Below are positions 1 through 9,534 of a stretch of 64,000 nt of DNA, in pieces (position 1 is the stretch's first letter; each line of letters opens with the position of its first letter). Origin of the DNA: Tectiglobus sp965215755. GTDB lineage: Bacteria > Pseudomonadota > Alphaproteobacteria > Rhizobiales > Hyphomicrobiaceae. The position numbers were made by a program, and so were the translations under genes. The stretch covers positions 5,890,001-5,954,000 of the forward strand of contig OZ244119.1 in assembly GCA_965215755.1 (NCBI GenBank). The letters are read 5' to 3'. The notes beneath the pieces were generated by a model. The model saw nothing but the letters and a program-made list of their open reading frames with translations, searched no databases and was not told the DNA's origin.

Positions 1-1
1 A

Positions 2-613
2 ACCAGCATAATCGTCGGCTCAACGACAGGAGCAGCACCACCGGTAAATGCACCAAGTACTTGGCAAGTGGTAGATGATTCAGGTGCATGTGATGCCAAT
101 AGCGACGGAACGATCAGGTATAATTCCGGTAAGCTTCAGCTTTGCGTAAACGGCACGGGCTGGAGTGATGTTGGTAGCGTTGGAATGGTCAATGCTCAGC
201 CAAACATTAGTTTCTCGGGCGGTGGAACACTGCAAGTTACTCTGGCAACCGGTTTGCCGATCTACCAGAACAACACGCACGATCCTTGGGCAACATATGG
301 AACACTACCGGATTTTCTTGTGGGTGCGACAGGTACGGATACAGTCAATGGCACGCCTGACGGAAGTGCCGTAACTTTGACTATCTCAGGAGGAATGGCC
401 CTATGTTATTTGCTGAGGCATAACGTTTGGGCACCTGTGAATGATATGACTGGTTGGGCCCTGAAGGGAACTGGCGGTGTTGAATTCACAGAGTTTTCCC
501 CCGGCATCAACAGAATTTATGAGAGAGTGTTTGCGCCCGGTTCGTACACGCTGGATACTTTTAGCGCTATGTACGCTTGCTCGACCAGTCCAGTTGGAGG
601 CAATGGATACTAA
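2..613 (+). CDS. C-terminal part of an unrecognised surface-type protein
   Basis: The frame is open from the left window edge to a TAA at 611-613, so this is the last ~203 residues of a longer protein. The visible part is rich in Gly, Ser, Thr and Asn. It opens with a segment of the form GxIRYNSGxLQxC followed by a conserved-looking Trp, then a beta-type domain with alternating small and hydrophobic residues. That opening segment resembles units I know from secreted, pilus-like or phage-tail-like proteins of proteobacteria, but I cannot name a family. No catalytic motif is seen. A GTG at 68 could start a 181-residue protein, yet the open frame upstream favours a gene cut by the window edge. 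Confidence 0.6.
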   Translation, partial: TSIIVGSTTGAAPPVNAPSTWQVVDDSGACDANSDGTIRYNSGKLQLCVNGTGWSDVGSVGMVNAQPNISFSGGGTLQVTLATGLPIYQNNTHDPWATYGTLPDFLVGATGTDTVNGTPDGSAVTLTISGGMALCYLLRHNVWAPVNDMTGWALKGTGGVEFTEFSPGINRIYERVFAPGSYTLDTFSAMYACSTSPVGGNGY

Positions 614-1300
614 GCCTCTCAATTGCAGTGACAGTTGCCGACTATTTTATTTCCGCATATGTCCAAGATAGCGATTGCAAACCCTATGGAACGCTGCTGA
701 CATTCGGTGAGCTGATGCTACGAACCCAGTGCGCTTGTTCTCTGAGCACCAAGTCGGCTTCGATCAGATAAGTAACATCGCTCCCGTTGGACCATTGTCT
801 GCTACTCCACGCCTATGGTGATCATGCTAACTTCATGATCTCCTATCTTTGCTCCATCTGCGGAATGACGCGATGGCAGAAGTAAGCATTTGGGCAGCCA
901 AAATCGAAAAGAAATTCTGCATTGGCCATTTGACTTACCATCTTTCCATCCAAGGTCGGAGATCATGAAGTTAGCATCAACGGAGCGAATAAGTAGCTAA
1001 CCGATTCACTTGATCAATTGGTATTACCAAATTGACAATGCTATTGTGGTTTATCCAATTTGATGATATGAAGCCAGCCCTTGCCACTTGTCGTGCTTCA
1101 AGAAGCGCTCAAGTTCGCAATGTGATCCAAGTTGAGTGCCTTGAGCCGCCCGCCTCTGATGTGGATACGGCTCGGGATCGAGACCACGCGCTCGGTCGGT
1201 GCTGTCAGTACAAGCTCTAGCAAAACCCGCGCATGAATGCGCAGTTTCTGGAGTGATTGACATAGCGCTCGACCGGAACATGGCGGAACAACGGGCTGGA
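614..1300. other. Intergenic region upstream of glcB
   Basis: No convincing gene is seen. Short frames here lack ribosome binding sites and family resemblance. The one clear element is the inverted repeat at 1018-1030. A weakly supported frame runs upstream of the glcB start (from a GTG at 1199) but encodes nothing conserved. Confidence 0.5.
1018..1030. promoter_or_regulatory. Probable GntR/FadR-type operator upstream of glcB
   Basis: The sequence TTGGTATTACCAA is a perfect inverted repeat of TTGGTA around one central base. It matches the operators at 7777-7791 and 17244-17276 and, more loosely, 4094-4108. FCD-type GntR regulators such as PdhR, LldR and GlcC are known to bind TTGGT-N3-ACCAA sites. 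The likely binder is the regulator encoded at 16381-17082. The site lies about 270 bp before the chosen glcB start, leaving room for a long leader. Confidence 0.7.
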
Positions 1301-3481
1301 ATGAAGATGAGAACTGTGAAGGTCAATGACATCGAAGTTTCGCAAACTCTTTATGGCTTCATTGAGCATGAAGTACTACCTGGCACAGGTATTGATGGAC
1401 CATTGTTTTGGTCATCTATGGCGAAGCTTCTGCATGAATTTGGCCCTCGCAATCGCGAGTTACTCGGCATTCGTGACAAGCTACAACTGCAAATTGACGA
1501 GTGGCATCTTGCCAATCGTCAGAGGCCGCATGACCCAGCCGAGTATGGGTCATTCTTACAGGACATTGGGTATTTGCGCTCTGACGGTCCTGATTTCGAA
1601 GTGACGACGTCCAGTGTTGACGAGGAGATCGCGCAAATTGCAGGACCGCAGTTGGTGGTGCCGGTATCCAACGCGCGATACTCAATTAACGCCGCGAATG
1701 CGCGTTGGGGGAGTCTCTACGATGCACTCTATGGGACGGATGCAATAAGCGGCAAACCGGATGGTGAAGGGTATGACGCAAAGCGTGGAGAACACGTCGT
1801 TAATGCCGGACGTAGCTTCCTCGATAGTCACTTTCCGTTGACGATTGGCTCACATGCTGACGTTACTGCTTATAAGGTCTCAAACGCGTTGCTTGTTGCA
1901 GAAGTGGTTGGTGAGAATGCTCCGGTCCAATTACGCAATGCGGACCAATTCACCGGTTATGTTGGTGACGCGCAAAGTCCAGAACGCGTTTTGTTGACCA
2001 ACAATGGTCTTGGTGTGGAGCTATTGATCGATCACGCCCACATTGTCGGCCGTGATCACCCAGCAGGACTCGCTGATATCCTCTTGGAAGCGGCGCTTAC
2101 CACGATTTGTGATTTGGAAGACTCTGTCGCTGCGGTTGACCCTCAAGACAAAGTTGCAGCATACCGAAACTGGTTGGGCCTGATGAAAGGTGACATATCG
2201 GAAACATTTACAAAGTCCGATAAGACAATCACTCGAGAGCTCGTTGATGATCGGGAATACATTGGACCTAACGGACAGAGCTTTACCCGCCATGGTCGGG
2301 CTCTACTGCTGATCCGGAACGTGGGCCTTCTGATGGAGGATCACTCGATTCTTGATCGCGATGGCCGACCAGCCATGGAGGGTTTGGTCGATGGACTAGT
2401 TACCTCATTGATTGCCTTGCACGACCTCAAAGGTAACGGCAGGTTTAGCAACTCACGCAAGGGCTCGATCTACATCGTAAAGCCAAAGATGCACGGCCCA
2501 GACGAGGTGGCATTTTCCAACGATGTATTTGATGCGCTCGAGGACGCATTACGACTGCCGCGCCACACGATCAAGATGGGCATAATGGATGAAGAGCGAC
2601 GGACATCGGTCAATCTAAAGGAATGTATCCGCGCAGCACGCCACCGTGTCTTCTTCATCAATACTGGGTTTCTCGATCGCACTGGCGACGAGATCAGGAC
2701 GTCAATGGAAGCAGGCCCAGTGATCCCCAAAATGGCCATGAAGGATACAGCTTGGATCCGCACCTATGAGAACAGGAACGTTGACATTGGGTTATCATGT
2801 GGGTTCCCGGGACATGCCCAGATTGGCAAGGGCATGTGGGCCATGCCTGACTTAATGTCTGACATGCTTGTTCAAAAGAGAGCTCATCCAGAGGCCGGCG
2901 CAACGACTGCTTGGGTTCCTTCGCCAACGGCGGCCACGTTGCATGCAACCCACTACCACGAAGTGGCAGTCCAAGACTGTCACCCTGTAATTGCCGCTCG
3001 ACAACCCGCTTTGCTCGACGAACTGTTGAAATTGCCGCTCGCTGGTGATGCCAACTGGACTGCGGAAGAAGTCGCTCGGGAGCTGGAAAACAATGCGCAA
3101 AGTATTCTTGGCTATGTTGTTCGATGGATTGATCAAGGAATTGGATGCTCAAAAGTGCCGGACATTAACGACATTGGCCTAATGGAAGATCGCGCTACTC
3201 TACGCATATCCTCACAGCACATGGCCAACTGGATCCACCACGGTGTCTGCAGCGAAGAACAAGTCATGGCTACGCTCAAACGGATGGCGTTGGTTGTCGA
3301 TCGTCAGAACGCGGACGACCCAAACTATAATCCGATGTCACCTGACCTTGAGACTAACGTTGCGTTCGCAGCAGCATGCGATCTGGTGTTTAAGGGCGGT
3401 GAACAGCCGAACGGCTATACAGAGCCGGTACTACATAGGCGGCGCTTAGAGGCAAAGGCAAGTTCGACAGAACAACAATGA
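1301..3481 (+). CDS. glcB: Malate synthase G
   Basis: Condenses glyoxylate with acetyl-CoA to give malate in the cytoplasm. The 726-residue product aligns end to end with E. coli GlcB (723 residues). Visible family motifs include the RNVG segment with the catalytic Arg, GIMDEERRTS and GFLDRTGDE with the Mg-binding acids, and LMEDRATLRISSQ with the catalytic Asp near the C-terminus; the GIGCSKVPDI segment with the reactive Cys is also present. The frame is open back to a GTG at 1199, but the first ~34 codons from there encode nothing conserved. ATG 1301 (or 1307) gives the usual length, with only a weak GGCTGGA ahead of it. It is the glyoxylate sink for the oxidative genes downstream and shares their upstream inverted repeat, which suggests co-regulation. 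Confidence 0.95.
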   Translation: MKMRTVKVNDIEVSQTLYGFIEHEVLPGTGIDGPLFWSSMAKLLHEFGPRNRELLGIRDKLQLQIDEWHLANRQRPHDPAEYGSFLQDIGYLRSDGPDFEVTTSSVDEEIAQIAGPQLVVPVSNARYSINAANARWGSLYDALYGTDAISGKPDGEGYDAKRGEHVVNAGRSFLDSHFPLTIGSHADVTAYKVSNALLVAEVVGENAPVQLRNADQFTGYVGDAQSPERVLLTNNGLGVELLIDHAHIVGRDHPAGLADILLEAALTTICDLEDSVAAVDPQDKVAAYRNWLGLMKGDISETFTKSDKTITRELVDDREYIGPNGQSFTRHGRALLLIRNVGLLMEDHSILDRDGRPAMEGLVDGLVTSLIALHDLKGNGRFSNSRKGSIYIVKPKMHGPDEVAFSNDVFDALEDALRLPRHTIKMGIMDEERRTSVNLKECIRAARHRVFFINTGFLDRTGDEIRTSMEAGPVIPKMAMKDTAWIRTYENRNVDIGLSCGFPGHAQIGKGMWAMPDLMSDMLVQKRAHPEAGATTAWVPSPTAATLHATHYHEVAVQDCHPVIAARQPALLDELLKLPLAGDANWTAEEVARELENNAQSILGYVVRWIDQGIGCSKVPDINDIGLMEDRATLRISSQHMANWIHHGVCSEEQVMATLKRMALVVDRQNADDPNYNPMSPDLETNVAFAAACDLVFKGGEQPNGYTEPVLHRRRLEAKASSTEQQ

Positions 3482-3571
3482 AGTAGCAGGCAGTGAATTT
3501 TGACCCTGTTAGCAACCAGAGGTACGCAACTTACCAAGGCATTAGAATTGTCTCTTGAGTAGGACTGTGTA

Positions 3572-3781
3572 ATGGCAAGATTTAAGTCCAAGCCAGCCCC
3601 GTGGATCCCAGTCGGCAACGAGTTTCCGGATATTGTCTATCATTGCTGGGGCAACTACGTGTGGATTGCTGATCGAAGTGATCCCGAAAGCACGAGATTT
3701 GGACCGATCGAAAGTAAGGGCAAATCAATCAGAGAGTGCATTCGACTGCTGATGTCCAACTTTCCTTTCAGATCACAGTGA
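3572..3781 (+). CDS. Small hypothetical protein, 69 residues
   Basis: A 69-residue soluble, basic protein rich in Trp and Pro (PWIP, CWGNYVWI), with no signal peptide or membrane segment. AGGA lies about 7 bases before the ATG, which supports translation. I do not recognise the family. It sits alone between glcB and the TRAP transporter genes, 90 bp after glcB, and could be cotranscribed with it. It could equally be a chance frame; composition and the ribosome binding site are the only support. Confidence 0.4.
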   Translation: MARFKSKPAPWIPVGNEFPDIVYHCWGNYVWIADRSDPESTRFGPIESKGKSIRECIRLLMSNFPFRSQ

Positions 3782-4269
3782 AGCCAGTTGCTTACTTCAG
3801 TGATGCCATGTCCGTCACTAATCAATAATGCTTAGCAGCCAAGAGTCTGTCGGCAATTGATGTCCGCTACCGCGGATGATTGTGTCAGATGCCAATCCTC
3901 TGTAAGCCAGCCACCGGCCGCTTGAGACAATAGCGACCAATCAGCGACCATAGCCTGACAGTTACAGGAAACGATCAACGGCGCCTCCGTGGATTGAGCG
4001 ACATGCTTGACGAGCGATCCGTGGCTCGATCGAGGTCAAACATGTTTTGTTTCGGTGCCCAAATTAGGGCACTTGAAGCTGTTGACTCTCCAGATTGGAT
4101 ATACCAATGTGGAATCTCCAAGTTGGATAATCAATCGAAAAGCACCCCCAGCTTGGGATGATCAGAGTGTTCGGCGACTTGCGCGACCGAACAGGCAAAT
4201 CCGTGACAGGCAATGACTAGGTCTGTCTTGGGTCGCCTTGATCGGTCGCTATAAACAGGGAGGTTTTTG
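3782..4269. other. Intergenic region upstream of the TRAP transporter
   Basis: No gene supported. It holds the operator-like repeat at 4094-4108 and a strong AGGGAGG ribosome binding site at 4257-4263 for the next gene. A second TTGGAT half-site-like sequence follows at about 4123. Confidence 0.5.
4094..4108. promoter_or_regulatory. Operator-like inverted repeat upstream of dctP
   Basis: ATTGGATATACCAAT keeps the outer ATTGG and CCAAT arms and the same 5-bp spacing as the three other sites of this family in the window, but the inner bases are not symmetric. It lies ~160 bp before the TRAP binding-protein gene. I infer binding by the GntR-type regulator at 16381-17082; this is the weakest of the four sites. 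Confidence 0.5.
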
Positions 4270-5289
4270 ATGTTAAGAAAGCGAGTCATACTTCTGGCAG
4301 CTGCGATGTCACTGGTCGGTTCTCCTGCGTTCACCGCGCAGAAGATTAGCATGGCGACACCTTGGCCCGGCGGCGAGTGGATCGAATCCATGGAGCGCAT
4401 GTCAAAGCAGATAAAGTTGCTGACAAATGGCGAGGTTGACATTGAGGTGCTGCCAGGTGGTGCCATTGGCAGTGCATTGAAGGTAACGGAGGCCGTAAAG
4501 AAGGGTCTCGCCGGTGCAGGCCATAACTGGTCAGGATATGACTGGGGCATTGACACAACATCAGTTCTTTTTGCCGGGTATGCAGGAAGCCCAAATTCAG
4601 AGTTGATGCTTCACTGGGTAACGCAAGGCGGTGGAAGAGAACTCTTGCGTGAGTGGCGCAAAGAGAAGTTCGGAGTCATTGCACTTCCTTGCGGCATTGC
4701 CCCTGCAGAAGTCGGCATGATATCGACTAAACGCATCCAGAAGCTAGCTGACTTTAAAGGTGTGAAGATGCGGACATCTGGTGCATGGGCCAAGATTGGC
4801 GCTGACCTCGGGATGTCAACTGTATCGATGGCCGGTTCAGAGATCTATCCAGCTCTAGAGCGTGGTGTAATTGACGCGCTTGAATGGGGCACACTAGCAT
4901 CAAACTTGCGCCAAGGCTTTCACCAAATCGCGAAGTACAACATCTTCCCGGCATTGCACCAGCCGACTGCCGTGGTCGAGTGTTTGTTCAACAAGAAGGT
5001 GTGGGACAAACTTGGAGAGCGAAACCAAAGATTGATCGAGATCGCAGCGGCGTTTGAACTTCGTTACTCCTACGAAATAAGAGGAGATGAAGATGCGAAG
5101 GCCTATCAAAAATACGTCGAAGAGAAAGTTGAGTTCGTTGTTCTTGACGACGAAGTCGTCAAGAAAGCCAAGGAACTGACTGCTAAGTGGTCAGATGAGC
5201 ATGCAGGTAAGAACTCGTGGTTCAAGCGCGTTCTTGAGCATCAGCGAGCTTATGCCAAGAAATGGCGAGCTGCTCACATCTATCGCTAG
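4270..5289 (+). CDS. dctP: TRAP transporter substrate-binding protein (DctP type)
   Basis: Periplasmic solute receptor of a tripartite ATP-independent transporter, typically for carboxylates. The 339-residue product starts with a signal peptide (basic MLRKR, hydrophobic run, cleavage near AFTA-QK). It has family hallmarks: the early ATPWPGG segment, the LPGGAIG motif around residue 65, and FKGVKMRTSG in the middle, which contains the Arg that in this family binds the substrate carboxylate. ATG 4270 is preferred over the TTG at 4267 because AGGGAGG sits 6 bases upstream. It belongs with the DctQ and DctM genes downstream, although a 350-bp gap separates them. The tryptophan-rich pocket sequences (PWPGGEW, NWSGYDWG) resemble receptors for larger keto or hydroxy acids, but the ligand cannot be told from sequence. 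Confidence 0.9.
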   Translation: MLRKRVILLAAAMSLVGSPAFTAQKISMATPWPGGEWIESMERMSKQIKLLTNGEVDIEVLPGGAIGSALKVTEAVKKGLAGAGHNWSGYDWGIDTTSVLFAGYAGSPNSELMLHWVTQGGGRELLREWRKEKFGVIALPCGIAPAEVGMISTKRIQKLADFKGVKMRTSGAWAKIGADLGMSTVSMAGSEIYPALERGVIDALEWGTLASNLRQGFHQIAKYNIFPALHQPTAVVECLFNKKVWDKLGERNQRLIEIAAAFELRYSYEIRGDEDAKAYQKYVEEKVEFVVLDDEVVKKAKELTAKWSDEHAGKNSWFKRVLEHQRAYAKKWRAAHIYR

Positions 5290-5640
5290 GCCCCATGCCA
5301 ACACTGGGTTCTGCGAACAACATCTAGGACTTACTAAGGTGCCGAAGTACTTGCTGAGCAAGAACCACTCCGGCCCTTCTTGTCCCATCAGCCAAAGTGC
5401 AAGGCACAAGGATTTCCATCAAGGATGTCAAAGTGCCTTGCTGCAAGACGCTTAATTTAGCTGACATCGCAAGTAGACGCTCACCGCTTGTCCAGCTGAG
5501 TCCAGTTGGGAGCTGAAGCGAGAGAGCGCCAGCCTGCTTGGCGCGAACCACACCTGCCTCAGCGGCTGAGTTTTATCGAGCGATCTTAGCTGCGCGAAAA
5601 GAAAGCCCAAACACGCTCTCAAGAGCAGGAGATCAGAAGG
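5290..5640. other. Gap between dctP and dctQ
   Basis: No gene and no clear terminator seen. Gaps after the binding-protein gene are common in transport operons and usually allow higher receptor expression; whether that holds here cannot be judged. Confidence 0.4.
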
Positions 5641-6168
5641 TTGAGATATCTCTTGGATAAACTAGACCTGTTGGTGAAGTGGATGGCATACGCTGGAACG
5701 CTACTTCTAATACCGCTTATTGTATCGATGATGACGGAGGTTATTTCTCGATACGTTTTTGGCGCGCCAACTCTTTGGGCCTACGAGACGGCCTATTTTC
5801 TAACTGGATCCTTTTTTCTCCTAGGGATTGGTTACACACTTCAAGTTGGAGGACACGTAAAGGTGGACCTCATGACTGAGCTCTTACCGGATCGTGTCAA
5901 CGGCATTATCCATACTATAGGTTATGTATTTGCTGGTCTCTTTTCGATCTGGGCCACTTGGGGGCTGACGGAGAGTTTTATTGAAACGTATCAAACAGGC
6001 GAAACCACGGGTGAGTCTGCTTGGAATCCAGTCATCTGGCCGTTTAGAGCAGTAGCCGCATTTGGTTTCTTGTTATTCTCAATACAAATCTTGATTGAGC
6101 TTTACCGAACTTTGTCGCGATTAATTCGTGGCGAGCCATTCTTGAGAAAAGATGGAACCACAAATTAA
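5641..6168 (+). CDS. dctQ: TRAP transporter small permease (DctQ type)
   Basis: Small four-helix membrane subunit of the TRAP carrier. The 175-residue protein shows four hydrophobic segments (about residues 15-35, 50-72, 90-112, 130-150) and the family features SRYVFGAPTLWAYE after the first helix and GGHVKVDL in the loop after the second. Translation probably starts at TTG 5641, with AGGAG at 5627-5631, nine bases upstream; no better ATG exists. It is followed after 13 bp by the large permease, so the two are translated together. Confidence 0.9.
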   Translation: MRYLLDKLDLLVKWMAYAGTLLLIPLIVSMMTEVISRYVFGAPTLWAYETAYFLTGSFFLLGIGYTLQVGGHVKVDLMTELLPDRVNGIIHTIGYVFAGLFSIWATWGLTESFIETYQTGETTGESAWNPVIWPFRAVAAFGFLLFSIQILIELYRTLSRLIRGEPFLRKDGTTN

Positions 6169-6181
6169 TCGGGAGTGAAAA

Positions 6182-7498
6182 ATGGAAAGCTATGCTCTTT
6201 TAATGCTCCCGGCTTTGATCCTGTGTATCTTCTCAGGAATTCCGGTAGCGCTAGCAATGATGAGCGTATCCTTAGTGTTTGGATTTATTCACTACGAGGA
6301 AGCCGCCGTTTATCTGTTTGCGACAGAGATACACGATGTTGCAGGGAACTACGTACTGGCATCAATACCCTTGTTTGTTTTTATGGGATCACTACTGGAG
6401 AGTACAGGCGTTGCCGAACGCCTGTTCCGCGGCATTCACATTTGGACATACAAGGTGCCTGGAGGCTTAGCAGTAGGCACTATCCTGATGGGTGTTGTTT
6501 TTGCAGCCAGTAGTGGCGTGGTTGGAGCAACTGAAACAGTTATCGGCCTTCTGGCACTGCCAATTATGCTGAGCTACGGCTACAATCGAGCATTAATTTC
6601 TGGAACGATCTGTGCTGGAGGTTCGCTGGGTACAGCCATACCTCCTTCAATCGTTGTGATTGTTCTTGCACCTGTCGTTGACATCTCTGTTGGGTCTCTT
6701 TTTGCTGGAATCTTGTTTCCCGGTCTGCTGATGGCGTTGACATTCATTTTGTATATCGTGATCCGTTCAGCACTTGACCCCACAGTCGCTCCCCGGAAAG
6801 CTGATGAAGTCGAATCTCTGACACTCACACAGAAACTGGTAATTACTATTTCCGGACTAATACCTCCCGTATTTCTCATTTTTACAGTTCTGGGCACGAT
6901 TTTGCTTGGTTGGGCTACGCCAACCGAAGCCGCTGCCTGCGGCGCGGTTGGGACATTGTTTCTGACTCTGCTTGCAGGAAACCTAAAGCTCGATCTGATA
7001 TGGCGAGCCATGAAGCAAACCATGATCGTGTCGACAATGATTTTGACGATCCTGGTTGCGGGTCATATTTTTTCTGGCATCTTCGTGGCAATGGGTGGCG
7101 TTCGACTAACGCAAGAGCTCATCGAAGCGGCGAATCTCGGGCCATGGACCGTGCTGAGTATTATCTTGTTCATTGCCTTCGTTGGCGGATTTGTACTGGA
7201 CCTTGTCTCTGTCGTTCTGATCCTTGTTCCGATTGCTGTTCCAATCATGAAAGCCATGGGCTTTGACCTGATTTGGTTCTCCGTCCTGTTCTTGATCGTC
7301 CTGCAGACGGGTTACCTCAGCCCTCCAATGGCGCCATCGATCTTTTATCTAAGAGCAATCGCCCCTCCTGAAATCAGGCTTTCAGACATGTTTGTGGGCG
7401 TCATGCCATTCATTGCGGCGCAGGTGCTATGTCTTGCGTTGGTGATGGTATTTCCCGAGATAGCATTGTGGCTACCAAGGGCGATCTTTGGGAACTGA
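6182..7498 (+). CDS. dctM: TRAP transporter large permease (DctM type)
   Basis: The 438-residue, 12-helix sodium-coupled subunit of the TRAP carrier. It has the DctM family hallmarks IPLFVFMGSLLESTG near residue 60, GGSLGTAIPPSI around residue 142, and the QTGYLSPPMAPS segment near residue 380, which mirrors the first and lies at the transport site. GGAG precedes the ATG by about 7 bases. It is the last gene of the transporter unit; a probable hairpin terminator follows at 7512-7555. Confidence 0.92.
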   Translation: MESYALLMLPALILCIFSGIPVALAMMSVSLVFGFIHYEEAAVYLFATEIHDVAGNYVLASIPLFVFMGSLLESTGVAERLFRGIHIWTYKVPGGLAVGTILMGVVFAASSGVVGATETVIGLLALPIMLSYGYNRALISGTICAGGSLGTAIPPSIVVIVLAPVVDISVGSLFAGILFPGLLMALTFILYIVIRSALDPTVAPRKADEVESLTLTQKLVITISGLIPPVFLIFTVLGTILLGWATPTEAAACGAVGTLFLTLLAGNLKLDLIWRAMKQTMIVSTMILTILVAGHIFSGIFVAMGGVRLTQELIEAANLGPWTVLSIILFIAFVGGFVLDLVSVVLILVPIAVPIMKAMGFDLIWFSVLFLIVLQTGYLSPPMAPSIFYLRAIAPPEIRLSDMFVGVMPFIAAQVLCLALVMVFPEIALWLPRAIFGN

Positions 7499-7511
7499 CA
7501 GGCAAGTTCAA

Positions 7512-7555
7512 GGGACCGAGTCTCCTAGTTTCTACTGCTAGGCAGCCTCGGTCTC
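7512..7555 (+). terminator. Probable hairpin terminator after dctM
   Basis: GACCGAG at 7514-7520 pairs with CTCGGTC at 7547-7553, and CCTAG at 7524-7528 pairs with CTAGG at 7538-7542 inside it, leaving a 9-base loop. It lies 15 bases after the dctM stop. There is no downstream T-run, so it may be a weak or Rho-assisted terminator or an mRNA-stabilising hairpin. Confidence 0.5.
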
Positions 7556-7776
7556 GATAAGCCGATTGAACAATACAGATAGACTACTCTTGCCTTGTTT
7601 TCTCGACTGATCATGGCGTGCGACGGCTCCTCGGACGCGATATTGAGCCCACTTCACTAAGCGAAACTACCCTCGAATGCTGCGGTCAGCATCTGCGGAA
7701 AAGTTCACAAGCTGATTCCTTTATTGAGGCAAAAAGGATCTAGACAGTCGTTGGACTTGCAATTATGGTAATCAAT

Positions 7777-7791
7777 ATTGGTACTACCAAT
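7777..7791. promoter_or_regulatory. GntR-type operator upstream of the oxidative gene block
   Basis: ATTGGTACTACCAAT is a perfect 7+1+7 inverted repeat and is identical to the core of the large palindrome at 17244-17276. A possible promoter (TTGGAC at 7751-7756, 17-bp spacer, AATATT at 7774-7779) overlaps it, so a bound protein would block RNA polymerase; the promoter match is weak. Binding by the regulator at 16381-17082 is inferred. Confidence 0.75.
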
Positions 7792-7863
7792 TAGCCCTGA
7801 TGATGCATTCAACCGCGAATAGCTGACGCCAAGCTACGTGGCGTGAAAAAGAGGAGGCCAGCA

Positions 7864-9516
7864 ATGGCACAGGCAAAGACAGGTTACTACGGCAAGAAGC
7901 GGAAGTTCTGGTCGTGGGGTTATGAAGATGAAGGAATTTCGGGCGACGAGATCCAAGTGATGGCCGAGCGCGTCAAGGACCGCTTGGGACTTGAGAATGT
8001 AGAAGTTAAGAAAACTCCGACGCTGGATGATATTGAGCTCAAGGCACCGCGAGTCAAAATTCCAGCCAGTCTCGAGAGTTTTTGCACGTCCGATAAGTGG
8101 GACCGCGTGGTTCACACTTATGGCAAGGGCTTCAAGGACATGGTCCACATCTATCGCCGCGACTATAGCCGCGCGCCGGATGTTGTAGCCTACGCGCGTG
8201 ATGAGAATGATGTAGCGGCCGTCTTCGACTGGTGTGGAGAAAACGGCTACGCGTGCATCCCGTTTGGCGGCGGATCGAGTGTAACTGGTGGTTTCTGGGC
8301 GCCGGAAGATGATGCCTACAATGGCGTCGTTGTGATCGATCTAGGCAACTTGAGTCAAGTCCTCGAAGTTGACGAGGTGTCCAGATGTGCTCGCATTCAA
8401 GGCGGTGTGTTGGGACCGTCATTGGAAGACCAACTCAAACCACACGGATTGACGCTTCGTCATATTCCGCAGTCCTGGGAGTTTGCTTCGCTTGGTGGAT
8501 GGATTGCCACACGCTCATCTGGCCATTACGCGACGCATCTGACTCACATCGATGACATGGTTGAAAGTCTGCGCGTGGTAACGCCGGCGGGTACGATCGA
8601 AAATCGCCGCTTGCCAGGCTCGGGTGCTGGTCCTGATCCGGATCGCTTATTCATTGGTTCGGAAGGTACACTAGGCATCATTACGGAAGCTTGGATGAAG
8701 CTGCAGGGCCGCGTTAAGTTTCGAGCAAATGCTTCTGTCTCATTCGATAGTTTCTACCAAGGTGCTAAAGCCGTTCGTCAAATTACGCAGGCCGGACTTT
8801 ATCCAGCCAATGCTCGCTATTTGGACGAACAAGACGCGAAGTTCTATGGTGCTGGTGATGGCAAAGAGTCAGTTCTATTGCTTGGTTTCGAGTCGGCAGA
8901 CCACCCGGTTGACGCATGGCTCGCGCGCGGAATTGAAATCTGCCAGGATTTCGGCGGGACCGTAACAAGCAAGGCAGACTCGACCACCGACGCATTGGAG
9001 AATAGCCGCAGTGGCGCCCAAGGTAACTGGCGGCATCAATTCCGCTATCTGCCTCGTCTGATGCACACCCGCGCGGCCATGGGCATTGTTTCCTTCACAT
9101 TCGAGACGTCCTACACTTGGGATAAATTCGAAGAAGCTGACACCGAGATCATGAGCCGCGTGCGCGACACGCTCAACAAGGTAACCGGCGGAGGAATTCT
9201 GTGCCGCCGCTTCTCGTTCCTCTACCCTGACGGTCCTGCGCCCTACTACTCTGTTATGGCACCATCGAACCATGACAACGCGCTTGAGGCCTATCAAGCT
9301 CTGCATGACAGCGCATCCGATGCGCTGATGGATGTGGGCGCCACGATTACCCATCACCACGCAGTCGGTCGGACCTTCCGTCCCTGGTATGACAAGGAAG
9401 TGGATCCGCTCTATCGCCAAGCCCTCGGCGCGGTGAAGAAAGAGTTTGATCCGAACTGGATCATGAACCCAGGCTTGCTAATTGATCGGCCAAAAGGGCT
9501 GAAAATCGTCAGCTGA
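7864..9516 (+). CDS. FAD-linked oxidase, alkyldihydroxyacetonephosphate-synthase/glycolate-oxidase-like
   Basis: A 550-residue flavoenzyme of the vanillyl-alcohol-oxidase superfamily. The FAD-binding PCMH domain carries PFGGGSSVTGG near residue 132 and the FIGSEGTLGII motif near residue 260; the C-terminal cap domain ends in THHHAVGR near residue 497 and NPGLL, as in alkylglycerone-phosphate synthases and D-2-hydroxy-acid dehydrogenases. ATG 7864 is chosen for the AGGAGG at 7851-7856. Members oxidise 2-hydroxy acids or exchange acyl and alkyl ethers. It leads a co-directional block with a glutathione transferase, aldehyde and alcohol dehydrogenases and an acyl-CoA ligase. I infer oxidation of a 2-hydroxy acid or an ether-linked glycolate derivative, which would feed glyoxylate to malate synthase; the substrate is not proven. 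Confidence 0.85.
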   Translation: MAQAKTGYYGKKRKFWSWGYEDEGISGDEIQVMAERVKDRLGLENVEVKKTPTLDDIELKAPRVKIPASLESFCTSDKWDRVVHTYGKGFKDMVHIYRRDYSRAPDVVAYARDENDVAAVFDWCGENGYACIPFGGGSSVTGGFWAPEDDAYNGVVVIDLGNLSQVLEVDEVSRCARIQGGVLGPSLEDQLKPHGLTLRHIPQSWEFASLGGWIATRSSGHYATHLTHIDDMVESLRVVTPAGTIENRRLPGSGAGPDPDRLFIGSEGTLGIITEAWMKLQGRVKFRANASVSFDSFYQGAKAVRQITQAGLYPANARYLDEQDAKFYGAGDGKESVLLLGFESADHPVDAWLARGIEICQDFGGTVTSKADSTTDALENSRSGAQGNWRHQFRYLPRLMHTRAAMGIVSFTFETSYTWDKFEEADTEIMSRVRDTLNKVTGGGILCRRFSFLYPDGPAPYYSVMAPSNHDNALEAYQALHDSASDALMDVGATITHHHAVGRTFRPWYDKEVDPLYRQALGAVKKEFDPNWIMNPGLLIDRPKGLKIVS

Positions 9517-9534
9517 TCCAGACCGAGACCTACA

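Noticed and set aside
1199..1300. N-terminal extension of malate synthase from GTG 1199
   Set aside because: The 34 extra residues are not conserved in the family and no ribosome binding site supports this start.
8875..9420. A 181-codon leftward open frame
   Set aside because: Antisense to the FAD-linked oxidase gene; composition reflects the opposite strand.
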